In this document: positions 1 to 12,306 of the stretch, one piece after another | Layout of the letters: every line of letters begins with the position of its first letter | Position numbering within the stretch: position 1 is the stretch's first letter | NCBI GenBank assembly: GCA_951394405.1 | Contig: OX596344.1 | Span: 868,001 to 932,000, forward strand | Reading direction: 5' to 3' | DNA: 64,000 nucleotides | From: Coprinellus micaceus | Taxonomy: Eukaryota > Basidiomycota > Agaricomycetes > Agaricales > Psathyrellaceae | Program-made: the position numbers and the translations under genes | Notes under the pieces: generated by a model | Told to the model about the DNA's origin: nothing | The model's database searches: none | What the model saw: only the letters and a program-made list of their open reading frames with translations

Positions 1-999
1 CGACACGAGGACAAATTTGAAGCCTGCTAGCCGGACTTTCCAGTCGACTCTAGTGAGATGCCATTACCCAGCAAACAGTTATCGAGTTACCTTTATGTGT
101 GAGCACGCCGCAGGAGGAAGCGAGAACGTCGATTGTATTGGAGGAGGACAGTCCTTCAAGCCGCCTGGTCAGTACGAGTGGGTGAATGTCGTCCCCACCT
201 ACCTATCCAAGTGACCATGAACGAAAGGGTCATACCCAGCTTGTCTTGTTGGATAGCTTAGAACGATGTAGGTGGAGTTCCCGTTTCGGCTATGTAGACA
301 GGGGATAGTCTCGGACGGGCTTTGAGACTCTGCACAGGAACCGCGTGAGCATATCGCAGTGGGTAGCACTGGCAGACGCGGACTACGCCCTGGTAGTCTT
401 CGAACAAGGACCCCACTACGATTGGTTCAATTGACCGATATTCGAATGGCGGTGCCATATCCAACAGTGCGGACGGGCTAGGGCTTCAGTTAGAGACTTC
501 CTATAAGAGAATGGGCGTTCAAGGTGCGAAGGGAGATACGATAGGCCCCGGGCCAGTGGTTCATGCACACACAGGAGGGGCGGAGGTGAGCTCGAGAGAA
601 TGTGAGTGTGAAATTGGGTGAATCATACGAGCACGCGTGGGAGGGTGAATGGGCGATGAGGCGGGACAGATATCCGATCGAGGAAAACCGATGAGCGGGG
701 TGCAGGGTGGGAGTCGGCAGTGGGGCTGTCTGGAGACCTGGATATGATGGAGGGATGGGACCGGGAAGGATAGGCCCAGAAGTTGAGGCGACTGAGTACC
801 CCTTTTATGGGAAGGGAGTACAACAGCAGGAGAGGTGGAAGAGGGGAGGAGCATCGTTAACGTTGCCGAGTCGTCGAATCATGCTCCCGCTATTTCTCCC
901 TTGGTTGTGAGCCTTGATCAGTGGAGCTGAAATGATACCACGCCCCCAGCCCAGCAGTGACTTCTATGGCAAAACCCCTGTTCAAGCAGGTTCGCCTAG

Positions 1000-1345
1000 C
1001 CAGGGCGTTGGTCTTCGGGAGGGCGAGGGTAACAGGTAGTCCGACCCGGCTCAGCCATGCCCCTCGAGGACGCAGCCGGGTCGAGGCTGCGTTGGGCAAT
1101 GGAGGTGGATTGAGATGGGGAGGCAAAATTCGGGATGAGAGAGTCGATGGACGACGCCGGCTTGGTGGGAGGTTACAACCCTGCCTTTCATCCACGTCCT
1201 CAAACCCGTAAATCCGAAGGTCCCAAGAAAACTGGATTATTATTTCATCCGCGGGACGTCCTGATTCGGGTCTTGACAATGCCAAAAGGAGAGTATTTCC
1301 CTTCCGATCACTAACCTCTAAACATAAAGTCGTACGACTTCGGAA
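1000..1345 (+). repeat. Dispersed repeat, copy 1 (partner at 34425-34766)
   Basis: This segment aligns in the same orientation with 34425-34766. Shared blocks include GGGGAGGCAAAA, a stretch ending CCGTAAATCCGAA, a TTATT...TTTCATCCG block, CCAAAAGG, and at the right end the perfect 14 bp palindrome AAGTCGTACGACTT (1327-1340). The two copies carry many substitutions and small indels, so the duplication is old. No terminal repeats or coding capacity were found. Probably a remnant of a transposable element. Confidence 0.6.
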
Positions 1346-4300
1346 AGAATGGCGCCAAAGCAAGGCTGGGGTCGGACCAATTGCTTTGGACACTGTTCGG
1401 CTTCACACCTTCACTGCCCTCCTGAGCAGTCACAACGCTTTGCACCTACTTCAAGGCACGACGGGGTCGCCCATCTACTATGTCCTCACGCCTCCACGGT
1501 ACTCGTTCAACCGTTCTCGACTCCCTTGCATTGGATCGAGGACCAGAAGACCCAAGGTTGGAATAGCGGCTGGAGCTTCCTTACGGACTTCGAATTCGGG
1601 CTCTGAGTAGGGTACGCGCTGGTATGGCACGGATTTGAGACGGGTCTCATGATGAGTATACCGCAATGTGTGCCCCTGTTCTTCCGTCAAACATCCCAAC
1701 GTCGCTTCAATCGCAGCCGTTTATCCCATATCCACGGCGCATGTCCTGAGCCCCCAGTAGTTCCCTTCAACGCCATTCAGGTGTACCGTGGCTTGTTCTG
1801 CCCACCATCGCCGAGTCGACGCTGCAACCAGTCGGAAGTCACGCGGGGTGTTTAGCTTGAGCTCGTCTCCCTCGGGTGGACCTGACTCCTTGCTTGCCAT
1901 CCAACAGACCCTTTTGCTAGCCATGGTCAAGCCTCAGTCCAGCTCGGGCGACTATTTCCGACCATGCTCCCATTTGTTCTCGATATTGACGCCTGGCCAT
2001 AGCTCTGCGACGTTTTCTTTCTGCAGCCAGCCACAGGCTTGGCACTCTACCATCCCTGGAAGCTAAATCCGGGCCAGGCGTGCGTGTATCCCCGCTCTTC
2101 TCAATAGTTTGAAGACTTTGGTTTCGACCAGCGCAGGGCCTCGTCCGACGGGTGAATGACCTACTTTGCACCCTGACTTTCCCTCTCGTTTAACCACCAA
2201 AGTCCTCACCCCCAACGCACAGCGTTATAGCTGGGATCGATTTGGTGGAACATCGCACCCGCTCGACACTGGAACTGGTTCGGAGAGCGTTTCCGAAACT
2301 ACGCCCACAGCTTGTTTGGGGGTGCGTGCCCTTGAAGAAGTTTCGGTAACGCCATTTTCCCTCTTCTCCCGTTGCTTCGGTCTACAGCTGTGTCTGTGAT
2401 AAGGTTATACTTGGCCCACCCGTTGGAGAGAAATGCGCCTAACGCTTCAGGCTCATCGACTCGGGGTGCGGATTCATCGAACCGCTTAACTATAACACTG
2501 GTACACCTACGCTGGCACGAATATCAGAATAACCATCACCCTTTTCACCTAGCGAGCCCATGTGTGGTTTGCGATATCTCGATCTCAATGTCGGTGGAGC
2601 TTACGAGGTGATCGACCCAAGGTGCGGGGAACTTCGGCGCAGTCGCTCCGGTCACAGTGGGGAAGTACCGTCGATTAATTATCGAAACATATTTTAACAC
2701 GGCATGACCCTAGCTAATAAGCATCGTACGAGAGCTTCCTGTAGCAGGCAGATGATCATGACTCTACCTTCACTCGTTTGCGCCTCAGTTGTATCCGTTT
2801 CAGAAAGAAGCAATCCAATCTCAAGATGCTCTTGCTACTGGAAACTCTCCCCGCGTTGAACTCCAGAAGGTAAGCCCTCCAACGCTTGCACAGTGGGATG
2901 CATAGCTCAAGCCAGCAGAGAAAGTGCAAGAGGAAACTTTACTTACGTCTCTATGAACCAGAACGAATATATTGTACTTATGGATTTCTCAATGACTTGG
3001 GGCGTGGATTCGTTGGCCCGCTTACTGCGTCCACCGCAAAGACACCGTTCCAGTCGAACCACCCCCGTTTTCGTCTGGTGGTCGACTTGGGATGAAATTG
3101 GGATGACATGTGCAAGATGATGGACAGCTACTAGATAGAAATGGCCGAAACCTACCAGAAACCTCACACATCGTTCTAACATACCTCGTATCGACTCTCC
3201 GCTGGATACGAGTAACGAACCATTCACTCAGTTGTAGGTCGTACCGTACCGAGGTTCCCTCCTTTCACTTGCAACCGTCCTTCCTCGCCCTTTACCCAGA
3301 GGTCTCCCTTCCGTACCTTCTCCCTTCTCCCGTTTTCCTTTACATCCCCCTGCTGCATTCTCTCATTCAGGGTCACCTCTGTACTAGTCTCGTTCAATCG
3401 GGCTTTTCCACAGGTATGCCGTCCCTAGCATTGACTGTTCCGTCATGCATATCGACACATCTGCCTACCCAATACAGCTTTCGGGATGTGAGGAATGACC
3501 GAGTCGTCCTCCGGATAGTCAATCCCCCATCTCCCGACGCGAATACCCCATCGACACTACACCTCGAATGAGCAACTTCATCACAAGGTCTGGTTTTCTT
3601 CATAGCTCCACGGAATGCATTTAACGCACATTTTCGGGCAGCTACTCTCCCTTCGATGATAACCTTGTTAACCGCCACTCGTCGACCCCCAAAACGGGCG
3701 CCCGCACTCAGCGCCTCAAAGTCTACCTAGTTTCATTGACGCTAGTCCGCAAGAAAAATGCCCGATAGAAAAGGGAATTGATTTTACTTTAATTACAACA
3801 GGGCTAAGGACTTTCCAGCTAGTACGTTACCCCCACTCAACCCCACTACACCTTTCTTCCGTCATTCCCCATCCTCCCCCTCGTCGGCGGTCGTCCAAAG
3901 CACTAAGAGTCAGACTTGACCAGCCCACCGAGCTCAGGAGAACGCTGTAGAGAGGACGGTGACTCTCGGTAGTGCGAAAGGGGTTCGAGGCTCTCTCGAG
4001 TCCGGAACGCGTGGAGGATGGGAAGGGAACGAGTGTATTAGATAGATAGAGGAATAGAAACTGTTGAAACGAGGGAGATGGGGACGAATTACGAGTGGGG
4101 CAACGACGAGGGGAACGAGGGGAGGGAGCATAAGCTAAAGAAATCGAGAACGAGCCCGTACACTATATGGGAAGAGTGCGGGAGCACACTCGCAACTGAG
4201 GCACAAGCTACGGAGATGTCCGAGTCCGTTGGACAAAGCAACGGATCTCGGCACACTGATACGTCTGACAGGACAATAGGAAGAGGGTGTCGACATGGGA

Positions 4301-5538
4301 AAAGATCGGGGTTGTCGCTCACCGGGGATGTGGGGTACGGCGCCTATCGCACGGGTGCTGACGTCTGGCGCTCGCTATCCGATATGGTAGTCGGTGATGT
4401 CTGCGCTCAGGCGCGCAGGCATCTCCACAACGCAAACCTCCGAAACCAAGCGTCAGCACATATGCATACCACGCACACAACCCCAAGGCTAGGGCACGAA
4501 TATTGTGCCCTTTTCTGTTCCGTGCTTCAATAGCGACAAAAATGAAGGGGAGCGGAGAATGGAGAACGCGAAGGCACGCCCCAACCCAAGGCAACGGGAG
4601 CCTGTCCACGGGTCGTCTCAAGGTCCCCCTCCCCGTACCCGTACCCGAACCAACCTGTCAAATTGAACCGAAACCGAAACCAAGCACTCACCGATACAAT
4701 TTGCGTATTTGGGTTGAACTGGGGTACTCCACCCCCACCGCTGTAGGGACCGTAGCGGCACGGAGCATCGACACTGTGGTGCCGAGGACGGGGGACCTTG
4801 CCCAGGTCGGAGTAAACAGCCGATGTCGACTCGCTCGGGCGTAGGAGAGAGGACGTTGTTCCAGCTTCTAGCCCACTTCGAAGGGGGAGGGGGGTGGGTC
4901 GGATGTTGTTGTCAAGTCGAAGGCGTACGCTGGGTGTCCTCGATTATTGATCTGCGTCTGTTCGGGGAGGAGGGAAGAGAGGAACGAGGAAGGGAGGAAA
5001 ATTGGAGCGCTTACCCCGGCCCGAATATGTGAGGGTGAAGCTGAGAGCGCCTCGACTCATCGAGCTATTCGTCCCGGCCAACCCTTCTCTGAAGAACCTG
5101 AGGTCACTCGAGCGCACAAAGCTCCTGAGGAGGACAGAGTCACGATGGAATCGGTGGACCTGGACGGTACCACTTGGACCGAGGCTGCACAAGGACGCTC
5201 GACCACGACCCAAGGGTGCAGAATCGTATAAATAGAAGGTCCGCCATCGCTGTATGCGTCCGGGGGAACCGGGGGAAGGATGAGGGCCCTCAAGGTCGCT
5301 GAAGACCGCCCGCACCAAACAGGTGGGTTTTAGAGGGCATGGCGAGGAAGTAGGATTTCTGCGTCCAATACAACGTAAATAAAACGTCGGGGGGTCTCAG
5401 AGCGGACGGACACGTCCATCCGTCGGTGCACCGAGGGGCTCTGAGATCGAAGGGGCGGTGGCTTGGATATATCTCCATGACACGTCCAGCGCAGCGTCCG
5501 CGGGACAGGGATCGACCCATACGCTCACCGCTAGGGGA

Positions 5539-5898
5539 GGTGACTTGGATCCGTACCCAAGTCCACGGGTTAGCGCCTGCGAAGCAAGTGTCCCAGAGAC
5601 GGGTACCCTGCTCCGCCTTGTTGGGAGTTGGGAGTTGGGAGAGGGGTACGAGGGCTGCGGTTCGTCATCGTAGAGTGGCTTGTGCCCGCCAAGAGGCTGA
5701 GGGGGAACGTCGAGCGTTTTGAGAGGGCTGCTGGGTATCTGACTTTAACTGGGACCGGTATGCAGGGGTGACTTGGATGTATCGTATCCGGGTCTGTGAG
5801 CCAGCGCCGATGCGGGAGGCGTCAGAGCGACGGGTAGATTCACTGGATACTCGGGCACACTTTGTTGGGAGTGGGGGGAGGGCTGCGTTTCGTCATCG
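5539..5898 (+). repeat. Two-copy imperfect direct repeat, 132 bp unit
   Basis: Copy A (5539-5670) and copy B (5767-5898) are the same length and begin with GTGACTTGGAT. They share a GCGCC block, an AG-GACGGGTA block and TTGTTGGGAGT, and end GGGCTGCG-TTCGTCATCG. They are offset by 228 bp. Similarity is moderate, so this is an old local duplication. No function is apparent. Confidence 0.55.
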
Positions 5899-6776
5899 CT
5901 GAGGGAGAATGTCGAGGGAGCTAAAGGACGGCCGGATGGCTAGCTGTTCTGGACCTTAGTATCCCTATGATGCCGGATAGCGAGGATATCGTCGATTCTG
6001 GGCGATTCGAAGTAGGTCAGAGGAGGGAGCGTGGTGGGAGGAGGCAAGGAGGACGATCATCAGGCTTTCCTGTTTTGGATTGGACGCGTTGGGTTAGGGT
6101 TCTTGGCGTTGGGGGGATTCGGGGCTCGTTCGGGAGGGTGGCGGGTCGACCGGTTTAGCAACGACTGAAGGTTTTTCCTCCCTCTGCTGGGATAAGTATG
6201 GTGCTTTACCTTCTGGGGCGGGCGAAAGCTCGACAACTGGAAACTGGAATTCCGTTGCCAAAAGGAGGCACCTAGCATGTGACGCTGACGTCTCATCACG
6301 TTTTCCTAATTGCCGTCCGGCAGATCGAACGCCGGAAGCATCCGGCATTTGTGGGCTAACACGGGGCAGGTGATTGGGTGAGCAGGCGAGAGGGAGACGG
6401 GGAAACAGGGAGAGGGAGACGGCCGGGCTAGGCGTGGGTGGAATCACGGGCGTGGGGGGTTGGTTGTGGCATGGGGATCCGGGGGTCTCTTTCGTCTTTG
6501 ATACTCTTCAACCAACAAGAGGAGCAGGGTTTGTGTGTTTTAGGTGAGTCGAGTTGGTGGGCGTTTGGTGGGAGGACGGGGAGGAGCGGAGCTCGAATGC
6601 CAAACGTCTCACAACAACCCATGCAGAGAAGGAAGGAAGGAAGGCTGACTGCGTTACCCTCCCTCACCCGATCCAGGAGCCACCCACTCGCTTTTCCATC
6701 TACGCCACTCTCGCTCATCCATCTACCCGTCGTCGGGGAACCAAACCCAAGAAGCAAAGAGAAGAAGGAAGGAAAG

Positions 6777-9700
6777 ATGTCAACAAGCCTCCTCGTCCGG
6801 TCAGCCCTCCCCCGGGCCCTCGTTCAGCGCGCAGTCGTTAGGAGGGCCGTGCAGGGTGAGTTTTGGCGCTGTTTTCCATCTGGCGTTGCTGCCCCGCCAT
6901 CCGAACCACACCCGGCCTGCTGTCCGGGCTCATCCTTTCCCCGTCTTACGTTCCCTCTGGCGGTTGACGGACGAACCAAACGAACGATGTATGCTGACGA
7001 TTCCTATAGCCAGATCCGCTGCCACCACCGCTGAGCAGCACAAGTACGTTCCGGGCGGACGTGAGTGGCTTTCCTTTCCCTCCTCCTATCTCGGCGATTC
7101 CTTTCTTCCTCGTTCGTTTGTTTCTTATCTTGGTGTTCCTTTCTTATCGTCCTTTCTCGTTCCTTTCGGGACGTAGGTTCGAGCGTGTCCGCTCTGCACT
7201 CACGCCTTAGCGTGCCCCTTTGACGGTGCCTTTTCGCTATGGCGTCCTCACGCCCCTTCATGCATGCATACATGCAACCGACCTTCCTTTTTGCGCTAGC
7301 ACGTGCCTTTTCCCTGTGCTTCCACCCCCTTCTTGTTGTTTATCTTTCCTTCCCTTTCCTCCTTTCCTTCCTTCTGTTCACCTCATGCCGCCCTGAATCG
7401 ATGCTGACTGATTCTCCTCTTCTCCTTCTCCCCTGCCTCTACCACCTCCACTATGGATCTCAACATCGATTACGCCTCACCACCACCCTCGGTCTACGCC
7501 ATGGATCTCGACGTCGACGATGCCTATACGCCTACGTCGGTCCATCGATACGCGGAATATCCGTCCCTGCCCGCCACCTCTGGCCGCCTGTCGGTCCACA
7601 CCGTCGCTCCGCCCCCTCGACCCGCCCTACACGCGTCCTCGCCCCACCCCAAAATACGCGCCGTGCTTCCCGCGGCCCTGCTGCTGCGCCTACACGCGTC
7701 CCCGCCCGGTTGGTTCGACCCCAAATTGTCGACGCCTCGCCCTGTCGCCTGCACCTCAATCATCGATACCCTGAACTATACACGTCTCCTCTGCCTGTAT
7801 CACCTCCGCGTCCACCGATACGCGTATCTCGATATGCTCAACGAACGCCATCCCCATGGACAACCGCTTCTGGTGTCTCGATCCTACCCACTCGTCTCCT
7901 CGTTCCGGACGCACGTACGCTCGCTCCCTCGCGTATGGATGACCCACCACCGTCTCGTTCATTGCAACACGCAATTTTGCCTTGCATTGACGACGACGAA
8001 TGACGGCCGAACCTACGTTCCCCGTGGTTCCGTATCCCCATTTGGATACCCGCCTTCCGACGTTGTCCCGCCGCGACCCGCACCTCCCTGTCCGTGCGTG
8101 AATCGTGCATCGGCAATACGCGTATGCGCTTGCTCTCCGATACGCCGCCCCGTACACGCCGTACCGAACGTCCCCACTACGCACACGGACGAACGTACCT
8201 TACCCTACCGTTCTCCTCGTCGCCCACCTTGTGTCAAATGCCGACGACGATAACGACCGAACCCACGTCCCCCGCGGTGCCGTATCCCCATTCGGACTCC
8301 CGCGGCGCCCCCACAAACGCACCATGACGACGACGGAACGCCGACCCACGCCCCCCCGTGGTCCCGTACCCCCATTTGGACACGCGTCGTCTACACACGC
8401 GCCTCGTCCCGCCTCTTATTCGTCTGGGCGCCCGGATATGCGGATGCGAACGTTCGATATGGACCGTGTACGGATATCCGCTTCGTTTCCTTGGGTTCGC
8501 TTTGTCGGTCGTTTACTCGATGCTGGACGCTCGGCGCTTGGCAACGAAACGAACGAACGCCCGTGATATCGATATCGATACGCTCCACGTCCGCCCCTCA
8601 AACTCCGGGACGTCTGACCCTAACCCTCGGCCCTGATGCGCCTATGCCGACGCGGCGGTCCTCGTCCATCCGGATATGGCTCGCCCGCTGGTCCTCGTCC
8701 TCCACCCATCTGACTGCGCCCTCGTGCCGACGCGTCATCTGCCCGACTGCGCCTCGCCCTGCCTGACCGCGACGCACCAAACGGACCCGCCGACAACTCA
8801 GCCATCCCCCAAGGCGGCGCAAACGACGCGATCGTGTTCCCACCCCCCTCGGCGTCGCATGGGAGTTATCATTGGGTTTTTGAGCGGAGTCGTGCGTACC
8901 GTCTTTCTTTTGGATTTGGGGAGAGTGGGGGCTGATTGTTGTGTTTTTTTATGTGTTTTTTTCTTTTGGTTTTCGTACGCTGGTCGATGAAACTATCGAC
9001 TATCGATCTTGAATGTGCTGCGACGACGTCGTCGGTATGTGTGTATGCGACTAATGTCGGTTTGGGCGGTCTCGGTGCGTTGTGCACGTTGTGAATACGA
9101 TTGTCGATCCCGCGCTGCGTCGGTGGTGGTTTGGTTGTGGGTGGCTGTCGACTGTACTTGGTTCTCGCTGTTTCGTCTCGACCGTCCTCTCTCCGGCGTC
9201 TACTATCTGTTCCCGCTGTGTTTGATCTGCCTCTCCGCGTCTGTGTTCCTGATCGTTCCTGTGATTCTCCGTTGCTCACCCTTCCCCTTCGTCTGTCTGT
9301 CTGCCTGTCTGGTCTCTCTGGCTCCGTCTCACCTTGTTCTCCTCTCCCCTTGTCCCCCTCCTACCTTCTCGTCCCCTTCCCCCTCCTCTCGTCCTTCCTC
9401 CCCTCCCCTACTCCCTGCGCCCCGGCTCCCTCTTGCCTCTCTTCCTCTCCTCCGTCTCTCCGTCTCCCTGATCGTTCCGGTACGTACGTACCTACACCAT
9501 CCGGGCACACGAAACAGTCTCAGCAGCCCTCGTCCCGCTCACCGCGGCCGCCTTCGTGACCTCTGCGAGCGCGAACCCGATCTTGGACGGGGTGTTGGGG
9601 TTGAGTTTGGTTGTTCATAGTCATTTGGGGGTGAGTGCGTCGTTTTTGGATTGGGTTTGGTTTTCTATTTGGTATATGAGGGGACGGATCCGTGGGGATG

Positions 9701-10462
9701 GGAGTGGGTTTGAGTTCGGTTTGAGAGACCGTTTTGAGAGGTGGGCTGAGAGGCCCGTGGGAGTTGAGAGGCGTGTTGGGTTATGTTTGAGGGAGTGGGG
9801 AGGGTGAGATGAGGGACGTAAGGATGCGTGTCCCTGGTTGGAGTTTCTGATATTTGAGCGGACCTTGAGTGAGGTGGTTCAGAGGAGGTCGAGCGTTTTC
9901 AGTTTGAATTGGGGGTTGGACCTTGTGGTGGAGTTGGGTGGTCGTTTGGTGCTTTCAGTTGTGTTTGGTTCGTCCTAGTCGGTTGGGCCGAGTGAACGAG
10001 GGTAACAGTGGCCGTTGGATGGATGGATGGATATCGAAAGGGGCCTCGGGCCTGGCCCGATAGGCGGAGAGTTTGGAGTGTGGACTTGATTGGGCCTTCC
10101 GTTGAGGTGGCGACACGTCCCTATTCTTTACGTTCCCCTTTCCGCCTTTCCGTTCCGGTTCTCCCATTTCCTCTTTTGCCATCTTCATACCCAACCTTCC
10201 CGCGCTGACTGACGCCTACCCGCAGTTCGACCAAGTCGTAGTCGACTACCTCCACCCGCGCAAGTTCCCCCTCCTCGGGCCTATCACGACGTGGACGCTC
10301 CGCGCGGCGACGGTCGCGACGGCTGTGGGGGTGTTTCAGTTTAATACGAATGATATTGGTGAGTGTCAGGCTGAGACGTTTACTTTTGGTGTTGCGTGCT
10401 GAGGATGGTGTTTTGGAAACGTAGGTTTGACGGAGCTTATTGCGAAGGTGTGGACTGCGTAG
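6777..10462 (+). CDS. SDH4: Succinate dehydrogenase membrane anchor subunit (CybS)
   Basis: Exons 6777-6855, 7010-7060, 8802-8891, 9518-9630, 10226-10358 and 10425-10462 join in phase to a 167-residue protein. It is the small membrane anchor of mitochondrial complex II, which passes electrons from succinate to ubiquinone in the inner membrane. Residues 1-27 are Arg-rich and lack acidic residues, like a mitochondrial presequence. HGSYHWVFERS (63-73) is a family signature. VVHSHLG (105-111) carries the heme-side histidines and DYLHPRK (118-124) the Asp-Tyr pair near the quinone site. The C-terminus NTNDIGLTEL...VWTA is typical. All junctions are GT-AG. Length fits the family. The five introns are 154, 1741, 626, 595 and 66 bp, and three of them are extraordinarily long for this genome. 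The start is the first in-frame ATG giving a presequence. Identity is secure; exact splice sites are inferred. Confidence 0.93.
7061..8801 (+). other. Very long intron 2 of SDH4, with internal repeats
   Basis: The 1741 bp between the exons ending ...KYVPGG and beginning ...IPQGGANDAIVF is bounded by GTGAGT and CTCAG. It is GC- and CG-dinucleotide-rich and stop-poor in several frames on both strands, so long open frames appear by composition. It contains a three-copy unit (about 7996-8055, 8236-8300, 8322-8385) whose core resembles CCCCGTGGTTCCGTATCCCC, and a two-copy block near 7453 and 7501 starting ATGGATCTC. No splice-compatible extra SDH4 exon is needed. Confidence 0.7.
9248..9478 (+). 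repeat. Long pyrimidine-rich tract in SDH4 intron 3
   Basis: About 230 bp of nearly continuous C/T sequence, bracketed by two exact copies of CCTGATCGTTCC (9248-9259 and 9467-9478). It ends about 40 bp before the CAG acceptor at 9517, so its 3' part could serve as the intron's polypyrimidine tract. The flanking identical 12-mers suggest expansion by slippage or local duplication. Confidence 0.5.
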
Positions 10463-12306
10463 GTGCTTTTTGGCGCAGAGTTCGACGCGCAGGAAAGAGG
10501 TAGATAGGTCCATGGAATTGGGTAGGACGCTGAAATGAGAGTATGTAGTGACGGGAGAGATGGGGAGGTTTCGTAGAAAATCGATTTGTTCGTTTTTGTT
10601 TTACGGAGGACGATTCGGACTGGGCACGTTGAGCGAATGTACGATGGGGTACGCTGATAGGTTGGGGTTACTAGTTGATCTTGAAAGCGTTTCTCCGATG
10701 TCGGTGGCGCAGGTCAATTTGTACGTAATTTTAGGCGCCCATACAGTAAGTACTCGGTTTGAGGGAGCTGGGTTGCTTTGTGACGCGGGTCGGAAGAGAG
10801 GTGATGGGTGTAGGAACGACGTCGTTTCGGGTCTGGGGATAAGTGAATAGAATGACACTGAAAGCTAAGAAATGAGACGCTGGCGGGGAAGCAAGGTGGA
10901 ATAATGGCGAGGGCCAGATTTGAAGGGGCTAGGAATTGACGCCAGAATGAAGAGCCTTGTGTCGATCGAGTTTGGGGAAGTGGTGTGGGGTTTAGGGCTT
11001 TCTGCGGTGTCCCTGGGTGAAGTACCCTGACTCGATAATGTCAGCGGAGGACCGATGGGATGTGTAGCAAAATTTGTCATGGATTCATGTATTTGCGTCG
11101 TAGTATGGATTCGACTTGGGATCTGAGGTGGGATATCGGGTATTGGAATTGAGAGGCGGGGAATGAAAGATTAGAGGAGGGGGAGGGAGTCTTGTATATG
11201 CCTTTGACGTTTGGAAGGTCAATGGCGTGTTGAATTGGGAGGACGAACGATCATCGTCATTGATTGTTGGTGCCGTGGGGAATGCTACCTAGGACAGAGA
11301 GATGAGTCCAGGGCTGGGGGTTTCTGAGGAAGGACGAACCTGGGAAGCGGGAATCTGTGAAGGATTCCCATTGAACGAGGTCACAGATCTTAATTCGGGC
11401 CTGTAAAAGAGATTGGAAGGGATGGAAGAATGTTTGGGAAGCGAAGGTAAAGAGGGGACGGATAGGCGTAGGACAAAGGAGGGTCAGTAGGGTTCAGATA
11501 CCAAGCGAAAGAAAGGTAGGGTAAATTGGTCACGCCCTCTCGACTGGGATAAGGATTTGGGATCCCGTAGGGGCCACGTTGTGATATGGGTAGAGTCATC
11601 GGCGACGTTTATGGTATGTTTGAGTAATGGGTTTCGAGGGAGGCACTCGTTCTTATCCTCGCCACTCCTCGAGAGTCGGGAACCAAATTGAAGGCATCCC
11701 ACTCCATGTCGGGTATGGGCGTGTCGTTCTGATTTGAGGAAAGAACAATGCTAAGCGTTCCAGGCTGAAAGGAAAGTACGGCGTGGGGGAAGTTGGGGTC
11801 GGGGTCGTTTCTGGGGGCAAGGAAGGAGAGTTCAGGAGGAAGAAAGGGGTAACCTAGCTTCGGCGCGAGGGAGAGTTAAACCTGGTTAGGATTCTTCAAA
11901 GGACATTTGAAACAGCGTCCATGGACAACGACGGCCACTCAGTGGTGCACAGCACCTAGCCCCGCAAGCGGGCGATCGCGGGCGGTTACCGCGCCATCTG
12001 ACGCAAAACTCATTGCTAGTTTTTCACCCTATGAAATTCACAGCAAATTGCTTACAATTTGGCCTGCTTCTGTCACAATTTGTGTTGACTCAGAGCAAAC
12101 AATGGCCACGGATGCAATGATGCAATGCACCGCGACGAAGCACGGGGGCTGAGGTTGGTCGCGCAACTTTGATGGCATTTCAACGACGCCTCTCACTTAC
12201 CCTTTCACCCCTGCGTTGACCACCTCCAGTCAACGCTCTCTCCCTACCACTACTCGCTCGATTGCAACGCTAGCGAACGCTATACGAATCCACAACGCGA
12301 TTCAAG
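10463..12306. other. Intergenic, no supported gene
   Basis: This lies between the SDH4 stop and the first CHZ gene, and holds the SDH4 3' flank followed by purine-rich DNA. The last 150 bp (about 12160-12306) are C/T-rich and precede the CHZ1 start, so they probably contain its promoter and 5' UTR. No open frame with a recognisable product was seen. Confidence 0.5.

Larger units (their letters stand above)
1..6776. other. Gene-poor stretch, no supported gene
   Basis: I read both strands and found only short open frames with no recognisable domain, no consistent exon chain and no start context that stands out. It holds one copy of a dispersed repeat (about 1000-1345) and a two-copy direct repeat (5539-5898). 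Simple G-rich and purine-rich runs are common. It may be decayed transposon sequence or intergenic DNA; a diverged small gene cannot be excluded. Confidence 0.5.

Noticed and set aside
890..1393. 167-codon minus-strand frame
   Set aside because: It lies over the dispersed repeat; the second copy at 34425 does not keep the frame, so coding is not conserved.
3110..3571. 153-codon plus-strand frame
   Set aside because: No domain, no signal peptide, composition of random C/T-rich DNA, and no supporting exon structure.
7239..8253. Overlapping open frames of 254 and 266 codons inside SDH4 intron 2
   Set aside because: Several frames on both strands are open here because the DNA is stop-poor and repeat-rich. 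Amino-acid content is that of low-complexity Pro/Arg translation, and the SDH4 exons splice cleanly around it.
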